Positions 22,450 through 35,672 of a DNA stretch of 64,000 nt are shown piece by piece. A program made the position numbers and the translations under genes. The notes beneath the pieces are model-generated. The model saw only the letters and a list, made by a program, of their open reading frames with translations, was not told where the DNA came from and did not search any database. Within the stretch, counting starts at the first letter, position 1; every line of letters begins with the position of its first letter. The stretch is from Casuarina equisetifolia (lineage: Eukaryota; Streptophyta; Magnoliopsida; Fagales; Casuarinaceae): assembly GCA_028551475.1 (NCBI GenBank), contig CM052359.1, positions 15,315,583-15,379,582 on the forward strand. The letters run 5' to 3'.

Positions 22450-25310
22450 TCTCCAATAAATTATGGGTATGGAAAATTTTGCATCTTGGAACTATGACAT
22501 GAAGTATACCTAGTTAGGAAAGAATTGGGATTGTTGACCCAACCATGAAGCAGCCTAATCTTGACTCACCTTTATTCCCCTTCTAGCAACATTGCAATGA
22601 GGTTACATTGTCTTGGATCCTTTCTTCTCTTGACCCTTTATTTGTAAAATCTTCACTTATTTAGTTGATGCAAGGCATGTATGGACTCATCTTCAAGAAA
22701 AATTTCAATAGGTTAAGAAGAAGGAAATCTATGCTATGAAGTGTGATTTGGCCTACATAGCTCAACATAATGAATCCATCATCCACTACATGTACGCCTT
22801 GAAAGTCTTTGGAACAATTTAACTCGTACATCTATTTGCCACCCACGGTTGATTATCAATCCAAATTTCTATCTCTTTTAAGAACTTGGCAAGCTAATCT
22901 AGTTCCTCAATGGACTTGACAAATGTTATTCAACTGCCAAATCTTGGACCCAAAACACCAGCCCTTATTCTCTTTTTATAAAGCTACTATTGTGCTTGCT
23001 AATGAAGAAGTAGGTATTCATCTTATTGGAAATCATAAAGCCAACCCCTTTATGCTTGTGCTTGAGTTAAGGCTCCATTTCAGTAGGGATCCCATTTTAG
23101 GTTATGAATGGGTCACACACTCTTCAGCTATGTTGGGCCATATAGGTCACATGAAGGCTAATTTTCATCTTAGGCAGGCCTCCAGCATGTGGGCTTCCAT
23201 ATCCCCTATATGATTTCTAAGGCCCACATGGGGTCAATTGATATGCATGCCTATATTGGTACATGCCCTCATTGTGGAAAAAGAAGGCATAAATATGATG
23301 ATTGTCTAATGCTCACCAAATGTAGGCATTGTGAGATTGTGAGCCATTCTAAAGAAAAATACTATAGGCTACAGGAGAAGCCTAAAATGAAGGTAAAAAA
23401 AAAGTGGTAAAGCATTGAATAATGAACAACTTTGCTACAAATGATATCTTCAATCATAAATCTTCCATCTCCAAGGAGGATCAGGAGTTGATAAAAATGT
23501 CCATTCTCCATAAGAAGAAGTAACCCACTACCAACCTTGCCTATGGCACCATAGGTAATGTAGCTTAGGTGGCAAGTATTTTTCCTAAATGTCACAATTA
23601 TTCGCACCAATGACTATATCATGGATGACTTTAAATGTTTAACATTCCCTTGGTCATGCATTTATGAATTTAAAATTGTTAAGCCACCATATGGCAAACA
23701 CATACCTATTACTTATATAGGTTCTATGATTAGAAGAGCAAATACTACCTTTATAATATCTTTTATGTCCCTTCATTCATTACCAATTTATTGTTACTAT
23801 AAAATACACTAGAGATAACCATTGTGGCATTATATTGCTCTCCCATTTTTGCCTCTTTTAGGACTTATGGAATGGGATAGTAATCGGGCTTGGTAAAGTG
23901 AAGCATGACCTCTATTATCTCATTAATACTTTTAATGATGTATGTAATTCAACATTAAATAAATTTTATAGTAGATCATTTTGTTTCTAAGAAGTTGAAT
24001 ATTGCCAACCAATCTTTTTCCATATCTACCACATGTAATATTATACATCAAAGATTGGGACATCCTTTGTTCAATGCTATGAGAAATATTTTTGGCATAT
24101 CACCATCTTCCTTGTCTAAAATCAAAGCATGTCCTATTTACCTTCTAGCAAAACATGCACATTCTTTATTTTCTGCTATCACTTCTATTACATATAATTC
24201 TTTTGAGTTGTTACATATCAACATTTAGGGGCTTTACAAGGCCCCTTCACATTCAGGTGCTAGATACTATCTTACTATAGTCAATGATTACACTTTGGCT
24301 AGTTAGACCTTCTTGATGACACACTAAACTAAAACATTCACATCAAGTCCTTCTTTACTATGGCGACAACCTAATTTAGAGTCCACATCAAGTGTGCTCA
24401 TACTAACAACGCATAAGATTTCTTTAGTTTGTCATGCATGTCCTTTTTTAAGTCTTAGGCAATCATAATGAAATTTTTTATCCTTATACTTTGTAATAGA
24501 ATGGATAGTTGAAAGGAAATATCGACATTGATGTTAATTTTTGCTAAGGCATTACGTTTCCAATTTCATTTTCTCATTTGCTTCTAGAGCAAATGTCTTC
24601 TCACAACCACCTATTTAATAAATTCAAACACCTCTTCCACTCTTAAAGGTTAGACCTTTTATGAAAGACTATTTAAGAAATCATCTTCACTGGACCACCT
24701 TCATGTTTTTGGATGCTTATGTTATGTAGTAAACTTGACTTAAAAGGACAAGTTTGGCCAATGTTCCATTTCATCCATATTTATAGGGTACCCTTATGCT
24801 TAGAAGGGTTATCACTTCCTTGCCCTTCACAATGACAAATTCTTTGTGAGTCATGATGTGATATTTCATGAGATCATTTTTCTTTTTGATTATTCATCTT
24901 TGTTATCATCTATGTCTATTAAGCAACCATTCTTATCTTCTTTGACTTAGCATCCATCATCATTTGACATTAAGATGCAGGATCTTGACTCACTCAATAT
25001 TGTCCTTTGCACTTATTTGGCTTTGCAACTCCCTATTGCCCCTTTGTCACCTATCACAAAGTGGCATTCACCTTGTAGGTGCCGGTCAAGTGGAATTCCT
25101 AAACCACGTACCTAGCAATAGAATTACACTTGCTCTCACATTAACTTGCCCTATAACTACACACCTTCCTCGACTCAACATCCCATTTCCCATGTCTTGT
25201 CACATCATAAATTTTCCACCCAATATAACCACCTTGTATGGTCCATCTCCACCATTGTAAAGCCTACCTCTCATCATAAGGCAATCTTGGATCCTAAATG
25301 ATGAGAGACC
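22450..25310 (+). pseudogene. Element D gag to integrase remnant
   Basis: Broken plus-strand frames. Positions 23189-23410 have paired zinc-knuckle-like motifs ('CPHCGKRRHKYDDCLML' and 'CRHCEIVSHSKEKYY', a degenerate CCHC). Positions 23995-24228 have 'HQRLGHPLFNAMRNI', 'CPIYLLAKHAHSLF' and 'ELLHINI', the GAG-pre-integrase signature. From 24231 'APSHSGARYYLTIVNDYT' starts the integrase core. After about 25,310 similarity ends and no RT was found. Confidence 0.75.
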
Positions 25311-26766
25311 ATGACCAAGGTGGTTAGAGAATTAAAATCAAACTGTACATGGAATGAGTACCTATTTGGTAAAATTCTACATGTAAGTAAACATGTCAAA
25401 TAAATAATATAATGATAAGAAAAGTATCATTATATAAAGATTGATGAATATTATAACAACTAATTATTAATAGAGAATAACCCCTAGAATTTGTATTGTA
25501 AATTGAAATGATAAAGCATAAGGTAATAACTAAATTTAAGAGAACTTAATGGACAAAACATGTTAGAGCATTCAATTTTGCCATAACTACTAAATATGAA
25601 TGTCGATTATTTATGCTTGCAAGAGTGATAATACTCATGTGATGGTAGAATTTCATAATTTATTCACTATCCTATGTCTAAGTATACTAAACTTATTTAG
25701 CTCATTAATTCACTATATCTCTATATATGAATTAAAACAAACCAAGTGCATTAGAATTTATAAGAATTTCCAATTTACGCTGAAAGCCACACAAATAATA
25801 TGGTATGTGTCTATCCATATTTAATTTATGGTTATACATTACAAGAAAAAACTACATAATATTTCCTTTTGGTCTCAAACATACAAATTAGATCTTTTAA
25901 GTGGTAGTTAATCACTTAAAAACATTAAATACAATAACATATAACTCACATAAATAAAATATCTTACAAAACATAAAAAACTATGAATTTCATGTCATCA
26001 TAATTAGGTTACATCATAGCTGTAATAAAAGGAAATCAAAACATAATGAAATAATAAAGAAGAATAATAATAGGAATTAAACAAGGCATCTTGAACTAAA
26101 GAACAAGAAGTCTATCATCCTTTTTGTCTTTTTTTCAAGAAAACTTTGAATTTCTAACCTCTCCTTTCTTTTTCTCTTTGGTTTTCTTCTTCTCTCTTGG
26201 TCTTGGCAGCACACCTTTCTCTCTCCCTTTTTTCTTCTTCTCTTGTGCGGCCCTCCCCAATTCACTTTTCTCTCTCCTTTTTTTGTCCTATGTGATGTGC
26301 CTTAGTTTCTCTCTTAATAATTCATGCCTCCTCCTTTCTTTGACTCTTTTTTTCCCTTTTATATTTTTCCTTCTATTCTACACATTGCCTTTCTCTTTTT
26401 CTTCTTTTTTTATTATTTTTTATTTTAAGACTTCCTACATAAACAATAAAAATTTAAATAAATAAAATAAAGTTAAAATGTTGTCTCACAAAAATACATT
26501 AATTGTCCCCTAACGTAGTCAAAATAACTCTATAAAAATAGAATTATCAAGACCCTCAAACTTAACCTTTTTCTAGTCATCGAGCAAAAGCAATAAACAA
26601 CATATGTTTTAGATAAAACTCTTTCGTGAAGCATAGAAACCTACATTGAATAAAATAAATATCAAGTCTAGAAGTGTTAATTATAATAAAGACACTATCA
26701 CATTTCCATATAATCAATTGTCTATTTCTTTGCTTTTATCTCCAAACTCAAGTATAAGAAAGGTGC
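25311..26766. other. AT-rich spacer with a pyrimidine-rich tract
   Basis: No gene seen. Positions 26115-26440 are strongly pyrimidine-rich on the plus strand (runs of ctcctttctttttctctttgg type). This creates long low-complexity frames on both strands (Phe/Ser-rich on plus, Arg/Lys-rich on minus) that are not genes. Confidence 0.5.
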
Positions 26767-27210
26767 TCATGGGTGTAGAGATTGATTTAACATTCTTAAA
26801 ATTAAAACATTTTCAACTATTTGTAATTTAAGAAAGAAACTTAATTCACCCATCAAAATCATTTCAAATTTCTTTTTCATTTCATTGGAAAATTCTTTGC
26901 ACAACTTATCTTTTGTTGAACCAAAAGTTATGCCATCCACATACCCTTGAGCAATCAATATATGATTCTCTTTATTTTTAATAAAAATAGTATGATCTAC
27001 TCTTCCTTTTATAAAACCATTTTTCAATAGAAAACTACTCAACTTTTCATACCAAGCCTGTGGAGCTTGCTTTAAGCCATAAAGTACTCTACTTAGTTTT
27101 AAAACATGATTAGGCAATAACAAATGCTCAAATCCAAGAGGTGGTTTAACATACACATCATTTTTTATTATCCCATTTAATAATGTACTTTTAACATCCA
27201 TTTGATACAA
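26767..27210 (-). pseudogene. Element E reverse transcriptase remnant
   Basis: A 147-codon open minus-strand stretch with 'QMDVKSTLLNGIIKNDVYVKPP', a truncated 'LSRVLYGLKQAPQAWYEKL' and 'HTIFIKN'. The catalytic box reads Tyr-Val-Asp-Gly instead of Tyr-Val-Asp-Asp, so the second catalytic Asp is lost. The open frame ends with unrelated residues at the truncation point near 26,830. Confidence 0.85.
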
Positions 27211-27736
27211 ATTTAAAATCTTTATAACACGTAAAAGCGAGAAACATCCTAATAGCTTCCATTCTAGTCATAAGAGCAAAAGTTTCATTATAGTTTATGC
27301 CTTCCTCTTGACTATATCCTCGAGCTACCAACCTAGCTTTATTTCTGGTGACTATTTTATGCTCATCCATTTTGTTTCTATAAACTCACTTGGTTCTTAT
27401 TACAATATGATTCTCTAGTTTAGGCTCTAAGGTCCATAACTCACATTTTACAAACTAATTTAATCTTTAAATCATACATCACCATTATCCAATTTTCATT
27501 GTTAAGTGCCTTATCAATCCTCTTAGGTTCAATTTGTGATAGAAAGGCTACAAATTGACATGTATTTCTAACCTTGGATCTAGTATATACTCCTTTAATA
27601 TTTCCTACATTTGTGACTAATCCACCTCATTTCTAACTCTAGGGAAAGCTAGGTTTTGTCTCTTCATTTTCCTTACCTTCATTATTTTCTACATAATCAA
27701 TGAGCTACACAATAAGTACTTCTTCTTCATTATCTC

Positions 27737-28759
27737 CTAGCATTTTTTTCTTTCTTTCTCATTTTCATCGAAGACTACATGTATGGATTCCTTGGCTACT
27801 AAATTTTGTTTATTATAAACCTCATAAGTTTGACTAGATTGAGAGCACCCTAAGAAAATGGCTTCATCACTTTTAGAATCAAATTTTCCCAAATAATTCT
27901 TTCCATTTTTTAAAACCAAACATTTGCATCCAAAAGAATGAAAATAAGAAATGTTGGTTTTCTTTTCAAAGAAAATTTGAAATGGAGTTAGTTTCAAAAT
28001 TAGTTTGATAAAAATTTTATTTGAAATATAACACGCAGTGTGGACAGCTTCCCCCTAAAAATATTTAGGTAAATTTTTGTCACATAACATAGTTCTAGCC
28101 ATTTTTTGAATCATTTTATTTTTCCTTTCCACCACTCCATTTTGTTGTTATGTTCCAAGAGATGAAAAATTATGGCTAATTTCATTTCAGGTACAATAGT
28201 AGTTTCTATTTTCAAATTCTCCAGCATGATTAGTTTTGATTTTGCAAATGATAAGCCCTTTTTCATTTTGAATATTTCTGCAAAAATACACAAACTTACT
28301 ATAGGTTTCATCCTTGCTAGACAATATGCAATTCCATGTGTATCTTGAATAGTCATATACAATAACTAATGCAAAGCTATTGTTTCCTAAGTTTGGTGTC
28401 CTAACTAGACCAAATAGATCCATATTTATAAGTTGTAAGGGCCATGTAGTGGTAACATCCTCTTTTAATGTAAAGCTAGATTTATGTTGTTTTCTTTTTA
28501 CACATGTTTCACAAACTTCATTCTCATTGAATTTTATTTTTGGCAATCCTAATACAAGCTCTTTCCTTGATAGCTTTTCTATGGTTTTAATATCATCATG
28601 TCCTAGTCTTTTATGCCATAGCCAACAATCATTAGATTTAGTCATTGCAAGACATGTTTCATTTTCAAACATTTCATGTAGATTTATAACATAGACATTT
28701 TCTTCTCTTTTTCCCACTAATCTAACATTATTTCTTTTTCTTTTTTCATAATGTAGCAT
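27737..28759 (-). pseudogene. Element E GAG-pre-integrase/integrase remnant
   Basis: Positions 28187-28759 hold 'CWLWHKRLGHDDIKTIEKL', 'CETCVKRKQHKSSF' and 'LINMDLFGLVRTPNLGNNSF', the zinc-binding HHCC module and start of the integrase core, then 'VYDYSRYTWNCIL'. Positions 27737-27997 hold the later 'TPFQIFFEKKTNISYFHSFG' and 'GKFDSKSDEAIFLG'. Stops and a frameshift separate the two. Confidence 0.88.
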
Positions 28760-29684
28760 GATGATCTAAACTTAATACTAACTCCTTTGTCATATAACTG
28801 ATGCTTAGCAATTTGTACTTTAATCCACACAAAAATAACACATCAACAATATGAAAAGAACTTGGTTTACCTATAATACCACATCCCTTAATTTTTCTTT
28901 AGAATTATCTCCAAAAGATACTTTTCCTCTAAGTTGTTCATTTAAAACTGAAAAATCTTCCTTTTCTTCAGTCATGTGATGTGAATAGCATTGTCAAGGT
29001 ACCTCCAAAAGGGTTACTGCATCTTATATTTTTCAATAGTAACCTACAAACATAAATGTAATAGTTAGAGTTCTAGGTACTCATCTTGTTTTAAGTCCTT
29101 TACAGTTAGTACCACACATAGATTTAGGAATCCATTTTTGTCTAATTTTGTAAGGCCTATTTCGTCCAATTGGATATTTTGTAGCAATGTAACCAACATA
29201 TTTACAAAACTTGCAAACAAATTTATGTGCACTATCTTTTTCAAGAAAAATTATAAGGACCTTTGTTTTTACATCCTATTTGTAACATAGTCTTGTTTTG
29301 TTTAAATCCCTTGTTTTGATGTTAAAGTGTTTTCCAACATTTTATTTCCATAAGAAAAGGACTTTAGTGTGTCTTCTAGGTTCATAAATTTCATTTTAAG
29401 TAATGAATTTTCACTTTCAAAATTAATGTGACATGTAGAAATTGCTTTTATTTTATTGTTCTCTTCCCTAAGCATTTTATTTTATGCTTCAAGTTGAACA
29501 CATTTATTTTTCAAATTTCTTGCATAAATAAAAAAATAAAAAATATAGACTTTAAATTCCCATCAGATTTATTATCAGAACATACAAATTTTACCTCTAC
29601 CTCCTTGTTTGTCATTAGGCACAGATTTGCATATTCAGTAATGGTCTCTTTTTCTAATGATCATGAAAAGGATGACTTGTTTTC

Positions 29685-30587
29685 TCATGCTACCAACATC
29701 ACCTTTTTCTTGTATCTTTGTGCCAATTTTCCTTTGTTCTTCAATTTGGGACAATCACCTCTTATATGTCCAGGTTTCCTACACTCAAAGCAAACATTTT
29801 CTCTAGGATCTAATATTTCCTTCTTCTTCCCTTTTTCTCTCCTACAAAACTTCCTAAATTTTCTTGCCATCATAGCTAGTTCATCTACTTCAAATTCTAT
29901 TATTGAACTATCCTTTACAATTGCTTTAAATGTTTCATTTCTATATGCCTTAGCTTCTTCTTTTTCACTCCTTTTCAAATTTAACTCATATGCTTAAAGG
30001 ATCCCAAAAGTTCATCAAGAGAAGGTTTATCTAAATCATGAGCTTTCTCAATAGTAATTTTCTTAGTATCCCAAGTTTCATATAGGCATCCTAATACTTT
30101 CTTAACTAGCTCACTATTTTCATAAGCCTTACTAAGTAGTTTTAGTTCATTTACAATATCACTAAGTCTACAAAACATCTCAATAATAGTTTTAGAAAGT
30201 TTCATACAAAACAACTCAAATTCTCATACAAACAGTGAGATTCTAAAAGCTTTAACTTTACTTATGCCTTAAAAAAACTTCTAGTTTCTTCTAAATTTCA
30301 CTTGCAATTTCAAAAGTAGAAATTCTATTATACTCAGCAACATAAACCCTATTATAAAGCATACACATGACCCAACTATTGTAACCTATAATTTTATTTT
30401 CATCTTTAATCCATTTAGTTTCATCTTTGTTTACTTTCATTCCATTTTGCGTAACATACCATGCATCCATACCTTGACTCATCATAAAAAAATTCATCAT
30501 TGAACTCCAATGACCATAGTTTGACCCATCAAAGATGGGTGGCTTGTTGTAACCTATGATAGCTTTCCTAACATCCATATCTATCAT
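29685..30587 (-). pseudogene. Element E gag with zinc knuckle
   Basis: Three adjacent open blocks form gag: 30291-30587 (start 'MIDMDVRKAIIGYNKPPIFDG'-like region, with 'NYGHWSSMMNFFM'), 29981-30214 ('EMFCRLSDIVNELKLLSK', 'ILGCLYETWDTK'-like) and 29685-29978, which contains the intact knuckle 'CFECRKPGHIRGDC'. Two breaks separate the blocks. The ATG at 30585-30587 is the likely original gag start. Confidence 0.85.
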
Positions 30588-30644
30588 CTACCATAAGGTT
30601 GTTAATCTTTCCTAAGCAAAGCCCTAAGCTTTAATACCAATCGT

Positions 30645-32031
30645 TGGATATGGATTACCACAATAAGGGTGGTTGGATTTGGTTTATTTTATTTTCTTAT
30701 TTTGTTAATTTAGAGATAATAAAATAAGACAAAAAAATGGAGAACACAAGAATTGCTCAAGAGTTTCAACCAAATACTCAAACCTACATCCACCCCCTCT
30801 TACCAATAGTAAGAGAGCCCTTTTACTAAAATATAAGAGTTTTACTCTCAATTTTAGTATACCTTAATCCTTTATCCATGGAACACAAGGATTTACAATT
30901 CACTCCATAACCACAAAGCCCAACATGACTCAACGGTTCACAATATAGTAAACAACCTTTTCAATCTAGGGCCTTGTAGACTACACAATCAACTTTCATA
31001 CTTAGCAATCTAAGCTACACATTGCCTTTTAAACATTAACAAATTTTACATTCCAACTTAACAAAACAATAGTCAAGATAAGCAATCGAAGATAATCAAA
31101 AGTGATGTAGTAGCTCAATGTAATAAGCATAATGCCATAATAAAAAAAGAACAAGTAATAGTTTATATCAATGAATGTCACCTCTTGAGAAAAAATAAAG
31201 CAAATAGATTAACACATATTTTCAAGCAAACATGCATTAATCCAATCAAGATTTAAGCAAATAATGCACTCATCCACCAAACATTGTAGCATATTTGGAA
31301 TAATCAAACAATTAACAACAATAAAGATTTTTAGACTAGAATAATGTTACCAAAAGATGTTAGGTAATAGTAATAGAACTCTTTTTGCTCAATGACAATA
31401 TTTTTAATGAACATTTTCGAGAGTGATATGTTAAAAGAAAAACCCTAACACCTCTAAAATAGATAAACATCAAAATAACTAAGGGCAACCAAAATTGTAC
31501 CTGAAATCATCTCAATCTATTTATTTTCCATACAGAAACTTGTCATTTTAACAAGATACTGGACTTTATAGTTTTTCAAACTAGACAGAGATGGTAGTGA
31601 TAGTAAAAGCACAAAAGACCCGATTTTTGCAGCCATAGTTTTCATTTACGGAACAAAAAAAAAATTCAAAGGTGATAAAGGATCTTTTACCAAATAAGAT
31701 CAAATTCCCTTTGAAAAGTTTACATCTTTCATCCGAAATCTCCTCTCATTTACACCCTCTGAAACATGTAGCGAGAGAAGGATTTTTCCGTCTTAATCTC
31801 TCTCTCTCTCTCTCTCTCCCTCCCTCCCTCTCTCTCATTTTATACATGCTTGTAAACAAGTTTGCCAACTCAGCATTTTTGAATCTTGTTTTCCTTTTCC
31901 TTTTTTGAAATGATGCATTTTATCTTAATCAGCTCATGACCACTTTTTCCTTGCTTTCTCACTTAATGCAATCATATCCTTCTATAATTATGGCACTTGT
32001 AGTTTTCCCAATAAGTGATATAAGGTATCCA
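30645..32031 (-). repeat. 5' LTR of element E (about 1.4 kb)
   Basis: Bounded by inverted TGGATA / TATCCA ends. A primer-binding-site-like TGGTATTAAAGC (minus strand, plus 30628-30639) lies just inside the left edge. No second copy exists in the window to confirm the borders, so they rest on the inverted ends and the primer site. A (CT)n microsatellite lies at about 31797-31837. Confidence 0.6.
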
Positions 32032-32289
32032 ATAATGCATAGTCACATATGATTTGCAAATCTTATATTAATCATGTATAGAGCAATATTATTTACACAC
32101 AACAAGAATAAATTTTTGTAGAATTACCATCATAAATATTTTTATAGATTACATTTTGGTATGTGGGAGCTTTATGTCTTGAAAAATAATATTCAGTTTA
32201 ATTATTTGTTCTACATATGTTCTACAAATTGGCACAAGAGTCATTTAAATAATACATATATAAAAGTATTTTTTCAAATATTGTCAACA

Positions 32290-33225
32290 TCAAAATATAT
32301 TCAACAATAACCCCCTATACTCTAATGTGACAACCTCTTAACTCTTCATTTTATTGCCAACTTGGTCTGCCATGCTTACACCAAACATGTTCAAATTGAT
32401 TTTCATTTTATCCATGAACATGTTACTTGTGGTCAACTACTCATTTGCTTTCTCTCATTAGATCAACTAGTTGACATTTTCACCAAAGGACTCAATGCAT
32501 CCAAATTCAAGTTTCTTTAGTTAAAGCTTGGTGCAATACACCCCGTTAGCTTCCCCATGACATCATCACCAGTGTCTCTAAAGCTTGGTGCCATGTCAAC
32601 TCTTGGCACCAGTGTCTCTAGTGCGCCACTCATCCATGAATATATTGCAATTGTTTGGTTTACCGAAACAATTGGCCAGAAGATCAGGGACTTTCCAACC
32701 TAACTCATTGGAATGATTTTACTTGTATAACAACTGCATTTGAAATCAAATCTATGCCTATAAATACATGTACAATCATCAAGAACGTTTATCAAGTGAA
32801 AATACAAAATTTTCCACAAATTTTTGTTTCTATTCTCCAGCCACCTTTTCCGATCTGAGCAAGCATGATGACTCAATTACGAGTCGAAGTGAAGCTTCAA
32901 ATGTGCCTCAAGAAGAAAATAAAACTTCACTTCTGAGAGCAAGAAGAGAGATAGATCCTACTTCCATCATAGGGAATTCATCAAACAACATGTGTAATCA
33001 ATCACACATTAAAACATTTGTGCTTCTTTTACCAGGAAAGACGTTGCCATTTTGAGCAATACAACATCGAAGAAGATACCTCCATTTTGACCTACATAGC
33101 ACCAAAGAGGATACCGCCATTTTGGGCTGCATAATACCGAGCAATGCTGCGTGAAGCTGATTTTTAAACACCCATAAGGGAACAATCTCATATCATTAAG
33201 GAAAGTTATAAATCGAACCAAAAAA
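32290..33225 (+). mobile_element. Copia remnant F, RNase H end plus flank
   Basis: Plus-strand translation with frame changes at 32320-32530 gives 'AYTKHVQIDFHFIHEHV' and 'DQLVDIFTKGLNASKFKFL', the end of copia RNase H. What follows may be its 3' LTR: 'ctataaatacatgtac' near 32758 looks like an LTR TATA. Short duplications ('agcttggtgc', 'ccagtgtctcta') lie at 32,525-32,620. The element's other parts were not found. It opposes element E in orientation. Confidence 0.6.
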
Positions 33226-33671
33226 TATTTAACAATCAACCCCTAACTTCAACTAGTTTCAATCAAGCACCTTAGAAGTAGATTCAATCATAGGAACAAC
33301 AAGTCATTGTTTAGTTGGCAAGAAGTGCAAACATCAGAATGAAGGTTGTAGAAAACTTATAAGCACACACTTGCTTGATTCAAGTCAAAATACAGCGGAA
33401 GACAAAAGGCTTGAAAGCCACACACCAAACACACGTAACATTATAAAGAAAAACAAAGACGTCCTTCAAACTTTTTTGCTAAATCCTCAATATAGTCAAT
33501 TCAACAATAACTTCTTCCTAGTTCCAAAAACAAACTTGTCATCATTTTTCTTTCCCAAGCAAAACAACCACGTCAGCTCAAAGAGTAAAGTTATTGAAGT
33601 GGAGATAAAAACCATTCACATTCTAACATCTCCACATCATAAATGCATAGTGATTTCTATTATTCAAAACA
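33226..33671 (-). repeat. 3' LTR of element G
   Basis: Matches 37998-38466 from 'aacaatcaacccctaacttc' to 'attcaaaaca'. It lacks the (AAAAAG)n-like expansion present in the 5' LTR near 38218-38243. Confidence 0.88.
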
Positions 33672-35164
33672 CCCCTCCTATGACTCCCAACATGCTTATT
33701 AATCTTTCATGATCTTCTTTGGGCAAGCTTTTGGTGAAAACGTCTGCTTCTTGGTATAAGCTTTTGCAATACTTAAATTTATTCACTTTTTCATTGACTA
33801 CATTCCTTAGGAAATGAAATGTCATAGCATTAATATGCTTATTTCGAGAGTGATAAACCAGGTTCTTTCCATGCAAATTGTAGTTGCTTCCTTTTGAGTA
33901 AACCCCATTTCTTCCATAATTCTTCTTAACTAAATGCATTGGCTAGTTGCCTTAGAAGCATCCACATAGTCTGCTTCAGCAGAGGAAAAAGCAACAGACT
34001 TCTACTTCCTTGAACACCATGAAATAGCAGCGGATCCAGTAGAAAACATATATTCAGAGGTGCTTTTTGAGTCTTTAATACTTCCTTCCCAATTGCTATC
34101 TGTATACCCAATTAGTCTGTATTCAATGGTAGATTCGTATAATAATCCAAATTGGCAATACCCTTCAAGTATCTCAAATTCCTTTTAGCTTTACTAAGAT
34201 GCACCTCACTTGGATGTTACATAAATCCGGATAATAGGTTAACACTATACAAAATATCTGGTCTTGTAGTAGTTATATACATAAGACTGCCTATTATGCT
34301 TCTAAACTTAGAGCTATCAACTTCTTTTGATTCACCCTCACTTCTTAACTTTTCACTTGCAATTAGAGGAGTACTAACAAGTTTGCAAGTTTTCATATGA
34401 AATTTAGATAGCAAATTTTCAAGAAACTGAAACTGAGATATGAACATATCCCTCCTGTTTGACGCATTTCAAGACCCAGAAAATAGCTCATCAGCCTCAT
34501 ATCGTTCATTTCAAATGTTTTCATCATATCATCCTTAAATCTTAAAACAATTTCCTCACTACTTGCAGCAAATATGAGGTCATCCAAATATAAAGAAAAT
34601 GAGACAATGAGTACCTTGCCTTAAGATGAAGAGATTTGGTTCACTAGGGCTCCTAATGAAATTTTTGTTAAGCACTTAGAAATTTTGCTATACCAAGTCC
34701 AGCAGGCCTATATTAACCCATACAATGCTTTCTTGAGTTTAAGAACCTGTTACTCTTTTCCTTTAACCTAAAATCCTGCTAGTTGCTGAACATTTTCCTT
34801 GAATTTTCCCATTAAGAAGTGCTACCTTTACATCAAGTTGATGTATTCTCCATTTATTTTGAGCAGTTAGAGAAATCAGTAATTGAATTGCTTCATTCTA
34901 GCCACAGGAGCAAAAACTTTCAGTAAAATCTGTCCCAGCCACTTGAGTAAATCGTCTTGCAACTAATCTTGCCTTGTATTTTTTAATTTTTCCTCTAGAA
35001 TCCGTCTTTACCTTGTAAATCCATTTTACACTGACTGCATTCTTGTCACCAACCAGGTCAGTTAGCTCCCATGTTTGATTCTTATTAAAAGTGTTAATCT
35101 TTTCTTCCATAGCTTTTTCTTCATACATCAATCTTGATAGCTTCTTCAAAATGTTCAGGTTCAT
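33664..35164 (-). pseudogene. Element G reverse transcriptase/RNase H
   Basis: RT begins at 34898-35164 ('NQTWELTDL', 'SVKWIYKVKTDSRGKIKKYKA' type, 'LVARRFTQVAGTDF'). The catalytic Tyr-Leu-Asp-Asp box is at 34579-34590. Positions 34217-34447 have 'IIGSLMYITTTRPDILYSV', and 33664-33939 end RNase H with 'QEADVFTKSLPKEDHERL'. Several stops and frame changes lie between the open blocks. Confidence 0.88.
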
Positions 35165-35672
35165 GAGTAGGAAAATTGCAGTATTTGTAGACTTCTTCTA
35201 AGGACTTCATCTTAACTAGAGTATGAACTTTAGTCAAACCATCTTCATTTTAGGTTCTTTTTGTAAGAGGTCTGAAGTTTGGTTAATGGAGACATGATGG
35301 ATGGGACTGCAACATGCCTAAGTGATGTTCGAGAAAAGATCTACAGGGGATGGCTTAGGCAGTTTCGTGTGAAGTATCCTAGATCTAGATAGACATGTTT
35401 CCAATCCTTTCCACTTAGGTTTCAGTGTAGTAGTATGCCCTTTCTCTTTTGTTTTATTGTCATTAATTTTGCGTGTAAGAAGGTCAAGCTTTTCGTTTGT
35501 ATTTAAGCAGCATGTACTGCTTTATTGTAGCTTGAACCATTCGGACTTTGTATTTCCCTTTTATGGTTGTAAGTCTGTTTTTATGAAAGCCAAGAGCTAC
35601 TTCTTCAGACAAAACCGTTACTCCTCTGATCGCTTCTTCCTCAAAACATACACTGTCTCCATCTCATATAAC

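Larger units (their letters stand above)
16860..25310 (+). mobile_element. Copia element D, old, split by element C
   Basis: A plus-strand copia element whose 5' LTR begins TGTTGAAATA at 16860, is interrupted at 16910, and resumes at 21981 to end ..CTTATCA at 22147, directly followed by a primer-binding site. After that come gag with zinc knuckles, a GAG-pre-integrase segment and integrase remnants until about 25,310. No RT, RNase H or 3' LTR is found, so it is truncated on the right. The two LTR halves flank element C with near-identical pentamers (ggccc before, agccc after), as expected of a target duplication. Confidence 0.7.
26767..32031 (-). mobile_element. Copia element E, 3' end missing
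   Basis: Minus-strand copia element with one identifiable LTR (30645-32031), gag, CCHC, GAG-pre-integrase, integrase and RT. Similarity stops near 26,830 inside pol, before RNase H and any 3' LTR, so it is truncated. The gag start 'IIGYNKPPIFDGSNYGHW', the long LTR and the pol wording suggest the Sirevirus/Maximus side of copia; that lineage call is inference. Confidence 0.8.

Noticed and set aside
26077..26465. Opposite-strand Lys/Arg-rich and Phe/Ser-rich frames
   Set aside because: Low-complexity translation of a pyrimidine-rich tract.
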